Shown here: positions 37,737 through 51,560 of the stretch, piece after piece
How the letters are laid out: each line of letters starts with the position of its first letter
Position numbering within the stretch: position 1 is the stretch's first letter
Assembly: GCF_020740795.1 (NCBI RefSeq)
Contig: NC_067285.1
Span: 76,298,342-76,362,341, forward strand
Direction of reading: 5' to 3'
From: Apus apus
Taxonomy: Eukaryota > Chordata > Aves > Apodiformes > Apodidae
Length of the DNA stretch: 64,000 bases
Notes under the pieces: generated by a model
Databases searched by the model: none
What the model saw: only the letters and a program-made list of their open reading frames with translations
Told to the model about the DNA's origin: nothing
Program-made: the position numbers and the translations under genes

Positions 37737-38867
37737 CTGCAGGAGACAACAGCTGTGCAGCGTAAGCGCTATGTGCCACAGAGCTTGAGGACATAGGCAA
37801 ATGGGGCAAAGCCCTTTTCTGCAGGGCACAGAACAAGAAAACAGCTTGCTTTCTTTGATGTTGCATGGCCAACTGCCTTAAACCATACAGAGAAGCTGCC
37901 AAAGCTAGTTGATCAGGTTTGCAGCAAAGAATTGCTAAATTGCATCATTTGTTTGCCCTCAGCAGAATGATGCATGCTGCAGCACAACTGAATTCAGACT
38001 GTGCCTAATACTACTAAGTTTGTAAAAAGGAAAGAGCTCTTTTCATTTTAAGTAGTTTCCATCATGATAGGTGAGTAAAAGATAAAATATTAATGAAGTA
38101 TGACCATCAAGCCGGACTTTCTGCTTGCTAAAGCTAAAGATTCTCTTTAAATAATTTCTGCACTGAATACCACATTTGCCTTTGCTTATTTGTATATGTT
38201 TTTAGAAATATATCCACTTTTGAGCTGGGATTTCTAGGTATGTAAGCCTATATGAGTTATTCAAAAATACTATTTGAAGCTTCAGTTTATTTCCCTTAAA
38301 ATTATTGCTGCAATATATATGTTGAAGCTAACAACAAATTAATGTTTTCCACAGAAATATTCAGTAGAAATCACAGAAAAAAGTCAAGACAACATGTCAT
38401 GAAAGATCTTGATTCAGATTAGCAGGACATAATGCAGTATGTAGGGTAACCAGCTCGTTTTGGAAATCATATAATACAACAGAAGTCAGCCTAGTTTTGC
38501 TGGAGTTCCTGTTTTATAGCTATGAATATATGGCTTAGCTCAAAAAATTATAAAACCTATTATCTGCAATTATAATTCTTATTATTCACTACATGCGTGT
38601 ATCACCTCCTATTTTTGATTCTCAAAGAATTACACAATAGGTCATTTTATTATATTTGATTGGAAAGACAGCAGGGATGATGCTGACTTTGAAGGGCTTT
38701 GAAATAGAAGTTTTGCCCATGCTAATTTAAATAAAAACAAAACAAAAAGCAAGCAAGCAAAGCATTTTGATGAAGTTTTTAAGCTTTGCCATATTTAGTG
38801 TCATGAGTTTTATTGGATTTGTTGTTGGTTTTGTTTGAAATAATGTGTCTATTTCAATTACTTGTTT
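37737..38867. other. AT-rich DNA, nothing recognised
   Basis: No supported gene or repeat. Confidence 0.35.
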
Positions 38868-40128
38868 AGCTTGGTGACAGCCAACATGGCTTCACTAAGG
38901 GCAAGTCCTGCCTGACTAATTTGGTGGCCTTTTACAACAGGGTCACAGCCTTGGTGGAGAAAGGCAGAGCAACAGACATCATCTCCCTGAATCTGTCCAA
39001 AGCTTTCAACACTGTCTCATATGACATTCTGGTCTCAAAACTGGAACAATACAGATTTGATAGATGAACCACTCATTGGATAAGGAACTGGCTTACTGGT
39101 CACACCCAAAGAGTTGTGATCAATGGCTCAATGTCCAAATGGAGATTTGTGACAAGTGGTGTTCCTCAAGTGTCCGTACCTGGACCAGTGGTATTTAACA
39201 TCTTTGTCAGCGACATAGACAGTGGAATTGAGTGCACCCTCAGCAAGTTTACTGATGACACCAAACCATGTGGTGAAATCAACACGCTGGAGGGAAGGGA
39301 TGCCATCCAGAGGGACCTTGACAGGCTAGAGAAGTGGGCTTGTGCAAACTGCATGAAGTTCAACAAGGCCAAATGCAAGGTTCTACACCTGGGTTGAGGC
39401 AATCCCATGCATGAATACTGATTGGGAGGAGTAAGGATTGAGGACAGCCCAGAGGAGATGGACTTGGGGGTAGTGGTGGATCAGAAGTTTAACATGAGCC
39501 AACAATGTGCACTTGCAGCCCAGAAAGCCAACCATATTCTGGGCTGCATCAACAGAAGCATAGCCAGCTGGTCAAGAGAGGTGATTCTCCCCCTCTACTC
39601 TGCTCTGGTGAGACCTCACCTGGAGTGTTGTGTCCAATTCTGGAGTCCCCAGGATAAGAAGGACATAGAACTCCTTGAGCATGTCCAGAGGAGAGCCACA
39701 AAGATGATCAGAGCACCTCCCCTATGAAGATAGGCTGAGGAAGTTGGAGTTATTCTGCCTAGAGAAGAGGAGGCTCCGTGGTGACCTTAGGGCAACTTTC
39801 CAGTATCTGAAGAGGGCCTACAAGAAAGCTTGGGTAGAGCTTTTTACACAGGTGTATAGTGAGAGGACAAGGGGCAATAGTTTGAAGCTTAAAGAGGGGA
39901 GATTCAGGTTGGACATTAGGAAAAAGTTCTTTCCTGTGAAGGTGGTGAGATGTTGGAACAGGTTGCCCAGGGAGGTTGTGGATGCCCCATCCCTGGAGCT
40001 CTTCAAGACCAGGTCAGATGGGGCCTTGAGCAACCTGATCTAGTGGGAGCTGTCCCTGCCCATGTAGGGGGGTTGGAACTAGATGATCTTTAAGGTCACT
40101 TCCAACCCAAGCCATTCTATGATTCTGT
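38868..40128 (+). mobile_element. CR1 LINE, 5'-truncated, inactive
   Basis: This copy begins within the reverse-transcriptase region at the [15 protein letters not shown] motif. Motif A reads LNLSKAFNT, with Asn in place of the catalytic Asp, and a TGA interrupts near 39065. Motif C reads FTDD. C-terminal pieces follow at 39422-39727 and 39744-40043. The 3' end is CTTCCAACCCAAGCC then ATTCTATGATTCTGTG. It resembles the 22.3 kb copy more than the 54.7 kb copy, suggesting a different subfamily. Confidence 0.9.
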
Positions 40129-43100
40129 GCTTTCTCAGGCAAAGTTCTGTTTTCCATCCAGGTCTAGTCTTTATTATACACTTGCAGTCACTGTCTTTCT
40201 CCAATAGCTACCAAACAGGGAAAAGATCTGCCCAGCATGACAATGGCTTCTGGGAAAGCCCCTTGGCTCCAAAGCCACTTCTCCAAGTACCAAATTTGAG
40301 GATCGAGGTCAGATCAGCTTAACCCACATTCTCTTTTAGTGCACACACTTCCTGTTTCTTGAAAGGTGAAATTACAGATCTGGAGGGGTGGCTGCCCACC
40401 CACCAGCCTAACAGCATCTATCAAGAGTCAACAACAGCAAATTGTCTGTTTCTCAAAAGTCAACCAGCAGGTATTGACACTTACAAATTACTAGGCAGAG
40501 CCACATACTGTTTTTCTAATAAACACCAAGCAGGCATCAAAACCACTGGCTGTGAGGTTGTTGGGCTTTTTTTGAGCTAAGTATATTATACTATATAAAG
40601 GAAATATAGAGTACGATAAAAATAGTATATTATATTCTGTACTATGTATAGAATCTCTATGTAATGTGTGTGTTTATGCTAAAGAAAAGTATTTTGAGCT
40701 GGTAAACAGTGTGCAGCAGACTGGAGCTCAGTCCTCTGTTCTGCTGGGTACAGTACGTAAAATGCAACCCTATCCCTGTGTATCTCAGTGACAAAACATT
40801 GCTGCCAGTGTAGGATCATAGTCTTGTGCTTCAATGGCACAATGTCAAATGCATGTTCTGAGTCTTCTCTTTGCCTGCCAATTTTCTTGCCTTGTCTGTT
40901 TAGCCCACAAGTTCTTTGCTTTCTGAAACAGAGCTGATATTTTATGATGTACATGTTTGTACTGCACAGCAGGGACATGCCATCTGAGTTAGAGCTGCAG
41001 AAATAAATAGAGTAATAGGAATAAAATTCAGTGTCAGCTGATATATCAAAGGCAGATAAATAAAATGAACAAAAGAGAAACATCTACTCTTGGAAATCAT
41101 GCCTTAGAACAACCTTTTTCTTTAGAATTAGGATGGTTGTTTTATGATACAGCAGCATGTGGTTTATTACTTCTTGGAGCCAGCAATGAGCTTTTGTCTT
41201 TGTTTTTGTTCTGCTCAGAGATTAATGTGGGATTCCACCCTTGCATGAATATTATTACTTTGTTGGGTTAAACTTTTGTTTGTCTGCTCAGTTCAACCGG
41301 CCAAGCTAAATTAGCTGCTCTGAGGATACACTCAGAACAAAGCATTTTTGGTATGGTTTCTCTCATAAAAGTTTAATGTAGTGTATAATTAGAAAAGTTT
41401 TAGTGCTTCCGTTGATTCTGTGAAGTTTTCTCACCCATTTAGTCTGATAAACCTAATATTTTGCTGGCAATGAATCTAGGGTAAATTAAAGATGTTCACA
41501 AAGACATGTATCATTGTACCCCAGAAACAACATCCCACAGGAAGGGAAACAAAGCAGGAATTTTGGGGAGGCTCAGCTGACATTTGCTGTCTCCTCAGAG
41601 CTTTAGAGAAGATAGAGCACTCTGTGGGAATTTTGAAGTCTGGGAATCCCAGATATGTAGTTAATGGAGTTGAGTGATGTACAGATCAGTAAGATGTCCC
41701 AGAGGAGCTGCTGCCTGTTTCTGGTGCAGATCCCTTCCCCTAATAGTACAGGCTGGGCAGAAGCCATGATGTTGCCATAGTCCTATAGCAGCAGCTGTAG
41801 AAAGAAATTTGCAAGAGTTAATACTGCTTGAGGCATTTTTAATTTCTAATGGGACTTGAGGAAACAATATTGTGCATGAAATCCCATACAGTCTAATCCC
41901 TCTGTGTACTTTCAATAGTAGTGATGTAAATTTATGCATGGGTCTGTTACTGTGTTCTACTTTGCTGTTTATCTCTTTTTATCGGAAAGCTGGCTAAAAT
42001 TATGCTTTCTCAGGAATTTGCAGAAAGATTTATCCTTAGGATTAAGAGCTCAGAAGTCTCCATATTCTGGATATTTCTGCGTTACTTTCTGGTATTATCA
42101 GCTTCCAATAAATCTTGGAGAGTACTATATTTATTACTGTATCCAGACAGTATTGCTAAGTTCAGATCAAAACTGATGTGGACCAGGTCAGTCCATGACT
42201 ATGTCTTACAAGATTCACCCCCCCCGCCCCCCCCCCCCGCCCCTTAATTGTCAAGTTTCATTGCAAGATTTCAGTGGAATGCATGTATTTCCATATATTA
42301 GTACACTAAGCTACAAGGTGTCTTTAATTACAGACATCTCTGATAATCTCAAGGAGACGATTCTGTAGACCTTGGTGGGTGGCCTCATAATGTGTGTGTG
42401 TGTTCTTCACTCTTCTGAACCCAAGAGAACAACAGCATTTTACCTCTCCTTAAAACACTTCAGACCCCTTGGCAGAGTAACAGCTCGGTGATTCCTGAGC
42501 TGGTAAGTTGGCTGTTGCCTCAGTTCCTAGCAAGGTCAGCACTGCACTGTGTTGTAGGTAATAGAGGGCGGCTCTTACAGCAAGTGTGTATCATCCTCCA
42601 TCAGAACTATTCCCCTCTTCTGTGCTTCTGTTTGAGGGGATGGCAGGAGTGGGTGTTTATATGTGTGCGTGCAGATGCTTGCATATATAGCTGTTAGACC
42701 ATCAATAGAGCATGCATGTGTGGAGGTTAAAAGACTTTGTATGTCTAATAAAAATTTCTAATATGCAGGCACTACATGTATGCTCAAATTGTTTCAGTGC
42801 TCCTTATTGCTTTCTAGGATATCTGTCCTGCTATCTGCCCTATCCTACTCCCTGCACACTCGCAGGGGTACAAGCGGTACACAATTTAAGGTATCTGTCT
42901 TTGAACATCTTCCAGCTTTTCCAGAAACAAGAAACATATTGCAGTGTTGCTGCAACAATACAATTCTGTTCCTTAAAGACACACCCAGATTTTCTGAAGG
43001 GCCAAGGAAAGATGGAGCAAGGCTTGAGAGCCAACTGTCTTCTTAAGAAAAAAACTAGCAACATTTTCCTAGAAGAAGTGGAGCATTAACCCACAGTGAG

Positions 43101-44269
43101 ATGTCCCAACTGCTAGCTGTTTCTGCGAATCAAATCTGCAAAGTTACTCCAATGTTTTTAATTTGTAGCAGAGCATCTAACACACAGGGTATAATAATCT
43201 CTGCCGTGCTGCCACTAAAATTCATCACGGATGTCAGGAATGGATTTGGTTCCAGTGTTTGTTGGCCTTTTGTACTTTGTAAAAAATATTTTCCATTGTT
43301 TCTTTCCCAAAACAGTTGTGTCTTTCCATAGAAGGCTGTACTGAGTCCAAAGGAGAGGGAACAGATGCCTCATCATCCATTCAAATTAAAGAATTTTTAG
43401 AGGGAAGGAAATCCTGCCGTGATGCCTGAGTCATCAAACTAACATCAGGAACCAGTGTCTTATTCTCATTGTGTGCTGAATTGATACTTCCTGATATAAT
43501 TAAAATTATTTAACTTTTTGTACTATTAGGGATGTGGAAAATTATTCTGGGTTCCTAGTTGCATTGTAATGGGCATTTACTGAAATTTAGGATAGAGCTC
43601 ATAGATAAAAATGCTCATGCACTTTCTGAACAATTTATCTGAAGAAAGTTTTGTGCCACAGTTTTTGTCTAAATTTTAAAAAGCTGGAAAACAAAACAAA
43701 GACAAAAAATAAATCCCAAAGCCCTACTTGTAATTATTATAAAGAAAACCTTAAAAATATGTCCCGGGCTTGGTTATATGCTGTTATTCAACAACAGCTA
43801 TTCCTGAGTAACTCTGAATGTGGATATTCTTATTCGATAATTAGCATGACTCTCATTTTTAGCTTACTCCTTTTCAAAGTGCATTAAGTTGAGCAAAATC
43901 ATAGCAGTTTTCAAAAGGAAGTGAAATTTAAAACCAGTGCCCTGAAGAATGCCTTCCTGTCTGTAGCGTAGTCAGTTTACAGGTTGGTTTGAAGAAGGAA
44001 GATGAGGAAGATCATGACAAACCAGCTGTTAGCCCCAGGTGGTGACAACCATTATCATGGTTGCAGTAGAGAGCTAGTAATAAGCCATTTTTCCTTTTTT
44101 TCTTTTTCTATTTTTTTTCCTTTTTTCTTTTTTTTTAAAATCAATTTACAAATATGCAATATGAACCATAAAGTCCAGGCAGGAAATGCTTTAAACTGAA
44201 ACACATGCAGTGACTCATCAACAGGGACAAGGGAAGAATTTTACATGTTGTTGATAGAAGAAGCTGTAT
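40129..44269. other. Intergenic or intronic DNA, no supported gene
   Basis: This is moderately AT-rich with several 60-134 codon open frames on both strands and no consistent splice structure. One 51-base minus-strand segment ending GGAGAG|GTAAAA near 42452 has a phase compatible with the candidate gene, but is too short to claim. A mixed T/C tract lies at 44089-44137. Confidence 0.35.
42218..42243. repeat. C-rich tract, potential G-quadruplex on the minus strand
   Basis: Twenty-six bases are all C apart from two G. The minus strand therefore carries three runs of G, enough for multiple G-tract combinations. It is a simple low-complexity tract. Confidence 0.9.
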
Positions 44270-45169
44270 TGTGGGTTGACACCTGAATGCCAGGTGCCCA
44301 CTGAAGCTGCTCTATCACTCACCTCCTCAGTTGGACAGGGGAGGGAAAATGTAACAAAAGGCTCATGGTTTGAGATAAGGACAGGGAGAGATCTCTAACT
44401 CAGGAAATAAATGTAATTTATTACCAATCAGAACAGGATAATGAGAAATAAAACCAAATCTTAAAAACACCCCTCAGTTCTTCCAAGGCTTAACTTTACT
44501 TCCAATTTTCTTTACCTCCTGCCCTGCAGTAGTGCAGGGGGATGGGGAATAGGGGTTGCAATCAGTTCATCACATGTTGTCTTTGCTGCTCCTTCCTCCT
44601 TACAGGGATGACCCCTCACACTCTTCCCCTGCTCCAGCGTTAGGGTCCCTCCTGCAGGAGATAGTCCTCCACCAACTTCTCTAATGTGAGTCTTCCCCAT
44701 GGGATGCAGTTCTCCACAAACTGTGCCTCCTTCAAGCATCCCCCGTATTCAGTGTGGGGTCCTCCATGGGCTGCGGGTGGATATCTGCTCTACCATAGAC
44801 CTCCATGGGCTGCTGGGAGACAGTCTCCTTCACCATGGTCTTCACCATGGGCTGCAGGGGAATCTCTCCTCCAGCAACTGGAGCACCTTCTCCCCCTCCT
44901 TCTTCACTGACCTGTGTGTCTGCAGAGTTGTTGCTCTCACATATTCTCATTTGTCTCCTCTGGCTGCTCCTGTTACACTGCAAGTTTTTTCCCTTCTTAA
45001 CTGTGTTACCACAGAGGCACTAGCACTGTCACTGATGGGTTCAGCCTTGGCCAGCAGCAGGGCAGTCTTGGATCCAGCTGGCATTGGTTCTGTTGGACAT
45101 GGGAGAAGCTTCTAGCAGCTTCTCACAGAAGCCATCCCTGTAGCTCCCTGCTACCAAAACCTTGCCACA
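44270..45169 (-). mobile_element. Solo retroviral LTR, near full length
   Basis: This is a roughly 900-base LTR in minus orientation, bounded by TGTGGCAAGG at the 45169 side and GTCAACCCACA at the 44270 side (TG...CA ends). A TTAAGAAGGG TATA-like element lies at about 44992-45001 and AATAAA at 44417-44422, in the expected order. No gag, pol or env is adjacent. A clear target duplication is not visible, so the edges may have mutated. It shares long blocks with the remnant at 11225-12180. The family resembles ERVL-type LTRs of neoavian birds from memory; the exact name is not asserted. Confidence 0.78.
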
Positions 45170-48100
45170 CAAATCCAATGCAGACAAGCTGTTAATTAGC
45201 CAGTCAAGCACACGACCTGATATCTTGACTAGAAAAGAGATATTTTTTAAATCCCAAGGGGGTGAAACAGTGCTTATTTTAATGAAGTGGAAATGATCAG
45301 CTGATGTTATAGGTAAGGAGGAAAACCAGTGTTTTATGGCCTCTGGCAGGATTTTAAATGGGAGACTACTTATAAAGGGTATAATTCTCCAGCACGGTAA
45401 GACACTATTGATTGTTACCCAATGAGAGAGGGAACCTCTTGTCAGGAAAATCTACAACTATTCAAGTGTACAATGAAAGAGAGGTCTACGTAGAAAGAAA
45501 CTTTAGCTTGTTTTGTGGTAAGCAAGACTTTGGAGTAGCTGGATAATAAGATATTCCACACCCAGAACTGTGGTGCCTCTGAAGTCATCACACCTATAAA
45601 CCAGGGGACATCAGGGACATTGAAGCAACTGCCCGTGCATTTTACATTGTATCGAAAGGGCAGAAGTTGCCCTATCTAGGTGGAGAACATGTATTGCTGG
45701 GATCTAGAGAGGAAGAATTGTTTTCTGGTGATGGGTTAGAGCTAATGGCAGACCTTCCTGACAACCAGAAAAATACTGGAGGGCAATCTTGGACTCTGGC
45801 TCACCCAAAGGGAGTTTACTATAGTCAGCAACTTCTCTTGGCTGGCGCAAAGTGCAATTTCAGCACCTCTAGTTTGCTGGAGCAGTAAAAAATACTAGCA
45901 TCACAAGGCACGAATATGCAGACTCCCTGATTCAGTATGCAGGCCACACAAGTGATTATAGGGAAACAACCCCCAACACACTGACAGAGGTATCTATAGC
46001 ACAGGGAGGCTTTCAGAGTCTGCCTCAGTGACTTTATGAAGTCTTTGGAGACTCTGGTGGTTATAATGGGTTGACTGAAATTGGAAGCACTTGACTACTG
46101 AAGTGTTGAAAAGAAACAAAATAATCCTTTGTGAAAATAACACGGCCAAAAACTCTGAAAAACACTGCCCCTTGTTTTGTGACTCTGCTTCCTCTTTATG
46201 CACAAAACATAAAAGGAGTTAACATTGCTTAAAAGTGAGGATCTCCATACAGGAGTAAGGGTTTTTTTTGTTGTTGGTTTTGGTTTGTTTTTTGTGGGTT
46301 TTTTTATCAGTTTCTTCTTTATCGTATTTGAATTGTTTACTTTTTGCTATTTTCTTTGTGTTGCCTGGAAACATTTAGTAAGTTGTCAGCACCATAACAT
46401 TGACTGACTGAAGATTCATCTAAAATAACACAAAAGCTTATATTCTGCTTTTTTAAAACACCCCAAGAATATCAAATTAAAAGGTGCTTTTGGCTTTGTC
46501 AGGTTTTCAGCAACTAGGAATAAATTTTACCAGGACAAGAGTATTGACTATACTTTTACAGGAAGATCAGCTTCTTGTCCCTGATCCTGTATGTATGGCT
46601 GAGGTGAAGTTTCTTACCAGAACCATTATTTCTTTCTCTAAGAACAAGACTAATGATATTGCATGTGTTAGATGTCACTAATTCAATACAGATTTTTTTT
46701 TTTTTTTAAACTGCTCTTTGACCTTGCTTTGCTGGTTTTAATCTCAGAAAGTGGAGGTATCTGCTATGTGATAGGTTTGAGTCTGCAAGATTTTGAACAC
46801 CTCCCTGGGAAACACTGTTAACTCACATTTAGAGTTTCTGAAAGTTACTGATGAAGAGTGTTCGACCAGCATCAGTATTTCTGCAATACTGACTGTAGTA
46901 CTCAAATAATTCAGTGTGAAGTTGTACCATGTCAGACACATCTTCAAAGAGTTCAAGTGTGGCGTTTTAGAGTAAATATACCACCAGCACTTTTAAGTGT
47001 CTGGTTCAATATGTGGGAATCTCCATCAGAAATTTCTAAGCCTAAAATAATGAGCTGAGCCTAAACTAAATAAGCTACCAGGATGATTTTCCTAAAAATT
47101 CAAGCTGCACAAGCAAGCTGGCCAGAAACTGTTCTGATCCATGTTAATTGGTTGAGATGAAAAGCAGTGCGGAGAACTTCCTGACATTTAATTTTAAACA
47201 CAGTTGTATGTGTGTTTTATGTCTCAGTTCTTCTAAGACCCCTCTCCTCTCAGTCCTGGGGAACATCAAATAAATAACCCATACCCCATTTTGAATGTAA
47301 AGGAAAATTTTGGAATAAACAGAAAGGCCACATGCAGTAATGCAGTAAACAAAGAAGCAGAACAGAGAAAAGACTGATGGCAAATAATGGCAAAGAGGCT
47401 GCAGTCTTCACAATGGTGCTATTCATATATATAAATCATGTGTTTATGTGCTTTTCTGGATCTGGACCTAACTGCACAACTGGATTTCTTTCAAGCAGCA
47501 AGTAAGTGCAAGAAAAAGCAGAACACAGAGTTAGACTCAGATTCCTGTGGTGGAAAGTGTCATTCAGCCTCACAAATTAGAAAGTGAGGGACTGTAAAGG
47601 AAAGCTGCCAAAGACCTGGAAAAGAGAGTTTGACTTTGAACAGTGGTGGTTTAGTGTTAGTATTTAAAATTGAAGATGCTTATTTGGTGAGCTTGAAGGT
47701 TCATTTTCCACATTCTAATAATCTTAGATTGTATTTTAAGAGAATAGGACTGGATGTGGACTAAAGCACTTCTAAGGTAAAGAATAAGATTTTTTGTCTC
47801 TGAGGAGGCTCATTCCTGTTTCAGTGCAGAATAAGGTTATGAAAGCTTTCATAAGAGTCCATTACAAAATCCTAAGTTGGTAATGAATAGTGACTGGGAA
47901 AGACACTGAGGGTATGGGGTGTAGTAACAGATTGGTGAGTATCTTGAGTGCTGCACAGTATCCAACTAAAGTGCATGTGGGTCACAGTAGATTCCCTTCA
48001 GATCTGAACAGTGTTAATATGCAGAAGGCAGAATACGGTTTGTTTATCTACTGGATTAGAGATCTTACTACCTTGTTTAAACTGGTCCTTTGTCACGTAG

Positions 48101-51100
48101 CCAGTTGGCAGCCTAAGCTCTGTGCCATGTATTTTCTTATTTTATTTTTTTGTGTGCTGTGCAATAAAAATAGAGATGTGAAAATAAAATTGCAGCTTGG
48201 TAATTTTATTTTTAAAGTATATAATTAATTTGAATGGAAAATTAATGTCTATTTTAAGTGATATTTTCCTCTCCACAGACATACATAAAAATAGAAAAAG
48301 CATTTATGAATTGATGATACATTAATGTCATCTGTAGTGAAGATGTAGTGAAACAGGAAGATAATTGGATTAATGTGTAAAATACAATATCTGTGCCCAT
48401 TAGATCTAACAAATGTGACACTGCTTTATATAATGAGTGCAAATGAAATCTCACATGAGATTAGAGAATGTGGTGCTTTGTGCTGCAGAATCTTCCATTC
48501 CCATTCCAACCACATAGCTATAGTCATAAGTCATTCATGACAAAAATCAATGATCTTTATTTGCTGATAGCTTTTGTTCACTGTTCCTAGGAACTGTTTT
48601 TTGTCTTTTCTCAAGAGGGTATTTAGAATTTAAGCTCCTTCTCTCTGCTTGTTTATTATGTACAGTGCCATTCATTTGCTGAGTGGCCACAGTGCCAAGT
48701 TCCAGCTTGGCATTTGTGAAATATTTTCCTTTCAGTCCCTTGAGAATACATGCTTTGGACTCTCCAAAGCCAGCAAATTCTTAGCACTCTAATGAAGTGG
48801 TGTGGTCTAGGCTGAAGGAGGCAGAAATGATACCTGCATTTGTCCCAGTTTTTTTGGCTACAACACAATACAAATGATAGAGTTATCAAATATAGTTTTT
48901 GAAAGAAAAAATACAAAGTAGGACTAATTTTCTTTATTATTTTGTATTTGTGTACTATCTCTCTAATTGCATCGGTAGAGCACTGAAGTTTTCTAGTACA
49001 TATTATATCCTATAAAAGACTCTTAAGAGAAAAGAAAAAATTTGCATCAGTAGGCAAGGCTTGTGAGAGGTTGTGTAGTTCTGCTCCAGTAAAATTGGCC
49101 TTTTACAATCCATTATATGACAAGTCAATATAAAGGCAACAGACCACATTTACAACCTGGGAATTCCCAGTGTAGTTGCTTTCCAAACAGGGTACGTGAC
49201 TAAAAGCATTTGCTGTCAATTCTGCTAATTGACCATACCTTAAAACCTTTTATTCTGTTACCTGGAGGCAAGCTGAGGACAACCACCATCACTAAGAAGA
49301 TATTGATTTTTCTAGGTTATCCTGTGTTTGTTCTGCAAATTGCAAATAGGCACAGAATACAATTTAAACCATTGTGAGAACTAAGTGTTTCGGTTAAGTT
49401 TGGCATATGTATTCTTTTAACACTTCATTGCTCAGTCTTCACAGGTTAAAAAAAATAATACAAAACTCTCCTTAAAATACAGCCATAGGTCAAGTTGTAC
49501 TTAGTTAAATCTGGCCAGCATCCTGCTGTTAGAGAATGTGAAGATGAATGAGCATACAGGGATTAACCAGGCAGAGGCTTTAAATCTATGAATTCATCTT
49601 GATGTGCTTAGCTTCTGCACATCCTCTTTTAGAACAGAATAGTTGGTTTGTTAGGTCTCTCAGGACTAGCTTTTTACTTGCGTGCTGGCAGGTGAATCCC
49701 ATGCCTTCTTATAAGTTAGTAATGGGGAAAGACAGGACAAGAAGAGCCAGAACAAATCTCCATTAGAATTAGACAACCTTGTAACTTCTCAGTAAGAAGC
49801 AAAAACTGGCTGGTCAGGTAGAAGTTCAAGGGGTTGTTGCTGAGCTGACAATATGTGACATAGACCTTTGGAGAAGAAGGCATGGGGAAGGGAGCTGATT
49901 TTGCTGGAGGTGTTTTTCAGCAGTATGTATGGAACTGTCATCTTAATTCCATGTCTATTGGACTGGCCCAGTCTGCCTCCAGCTCACTCCTGCCTGCTGG
50001 TTCTCATCTGGCTTGTTCAGATTCACAGTATCACAGCCCTTTTCCACTTGAATGCTGGCAGGCTTCTGGGAGTCTTTATCTGGTATGGTACAAAGGCAAG
50101 CTCACATCTCCCAGTACAACTGAGCTGCTTATTTCTCTGTGCATTTGCAAGGTCTTCAGCAGTTGCCTCACTGAAGAGCCCATGTTCAGTCTCCCTTGAA
50201 GAAGAGCTATGAGACGGTGCTAGAGCAAATAAAGGTGGTGGGTACTTGGATCACAATATCAAGTCAAAAGAATGGAACTGGGTTCTCCTGAAAGGGCTTG
50301 ACTCCACCGTCCCAGCACAGAGCCTTTGGTAATGCTCCCAGTGCCTTCTGTAGTCAGGAAACAGGCTTGAGTTTCAGATGCAGTGCCATCACCTGAACAA
50401 TTTGGGATCTGCATCTTGCAACGCTATCCATAGCCTCATGGACATTGCTAATTTACATTATATGAAATGATGTTTGCCTTCTTAGAGTATCATGGATTAC
50501 TTAGAGAAATGTCTTTAGCTACTGTCTGACAAGTGAGAGTGATGAGCTTCCATGCTGCAGTGAGCTCCATCTTTGGTGATGCTCCTGCATCAATTTTACA
50601 AGCAAGATCCCCCATAATTACCGGGGTGTTAGGTTTTTCTTCTGAAAACCATGCAAAACATTAAGTATTTCAGAGGCTTTCAGTCACTGTTCCCCTGCTG
50701 AAAAGATATGGAGTTTCTCTGTGTTTTTTTCTGAAATTGTTGTGGAGTAGGAATGTAGTTGTCAGTGGTGCTATATAGTATAACATTCAGCTAATGTTCT
50801 GGGGCTATTTCTGGTAACGGCAACAGGAGTTACACTGGCAGAGTAAGTCTATTATATATTCTAATAAAATAACTAGTAGCCTGATGCAGACTACATGAAT
50901 AAGAGAGATTTGGAGCCTTTCACCTCATTTGTGCTGTATATATTAAATAATGAACTCTGTGCTTAACAAAGATTACACAGGGATTACAAAATGTAGAAAC
51001 TGCAGTTGCAAAAAGCAGTTTTATTCAGCAGCAGATTACTGTCTTTTTACTTCACTCTTAGGAAAAACTGTAGTTTCAGTTAAGACTACAGAAAACCAGA

Positions 51101-51454
51101 CTACATTAACATGTAAATACCAGCCTATATAGAAATACAGCATTTCACTTTAAAAAAATGTGAAAAAGAATTTGTCAATTCATTTGAAATAAGTATAATT
51201 TGCATAGTGTCACCACGCTGTCTGCAGTGTCTTCAAAAATATCTAATTTAGAGAGGCCTCTGCACTTGCCAAGCTACCCAGTGAACAAGATAAACCAATC
51301 CAGATAATGGATAGCTGATGTATAAGTGTAGGGAGAATGCAAATGAGCTAATCCATCCATGGTGGGAGGCCAAGCAAAAGAAACATGTTGTTTAAGGCAG
51401 AGATGTATCATATGTGACTTTTTTGAAGCGAACAAACAGAAAAACATAACATAT
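45170..51454. other. Intergenic or intronic DNA, no supported gene
   Basis: AT-rich, with T-runs near 46262 and 46691. A plus-strand frame at 45667-45888 and overlapping frames at 49868-50212 have coding-like composition but no fitting splice sites. No named repeat. Confidence 0.35.
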
Positions 51455-51560
51455 TCATAGACTCATATGGGACTGAGGACACCTAGTCCACTTGTACCTT
51501 ATGAATGATGGGTTTATCTCTGCTGTTGAAGCTGTTCTGCAAAAGAAATCTGCTTCAGCC
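51455..51560 (-). mobile_element. Possible old CR1 3' tail
   Basis: The plus-strand text TTCATAGACTCATATGGGACTGAGGAC followed by CTAGTCCA is the reverse complement of a decayed CR1 3' end. No further CR1 sequence can be followed. Confidence 0.4.

Noticed and set aside
40679..41083. 134-codon minus-strand frame
   Set aside because: No donor within the open frame and no family resemblance; likely chance.
46889..46942. Short minus-strand segment near a GTGAGT donor with an AG upstream
   Set aside because: Phase is incompatible with the candidate exon chain and the piece is too short to judge alone.
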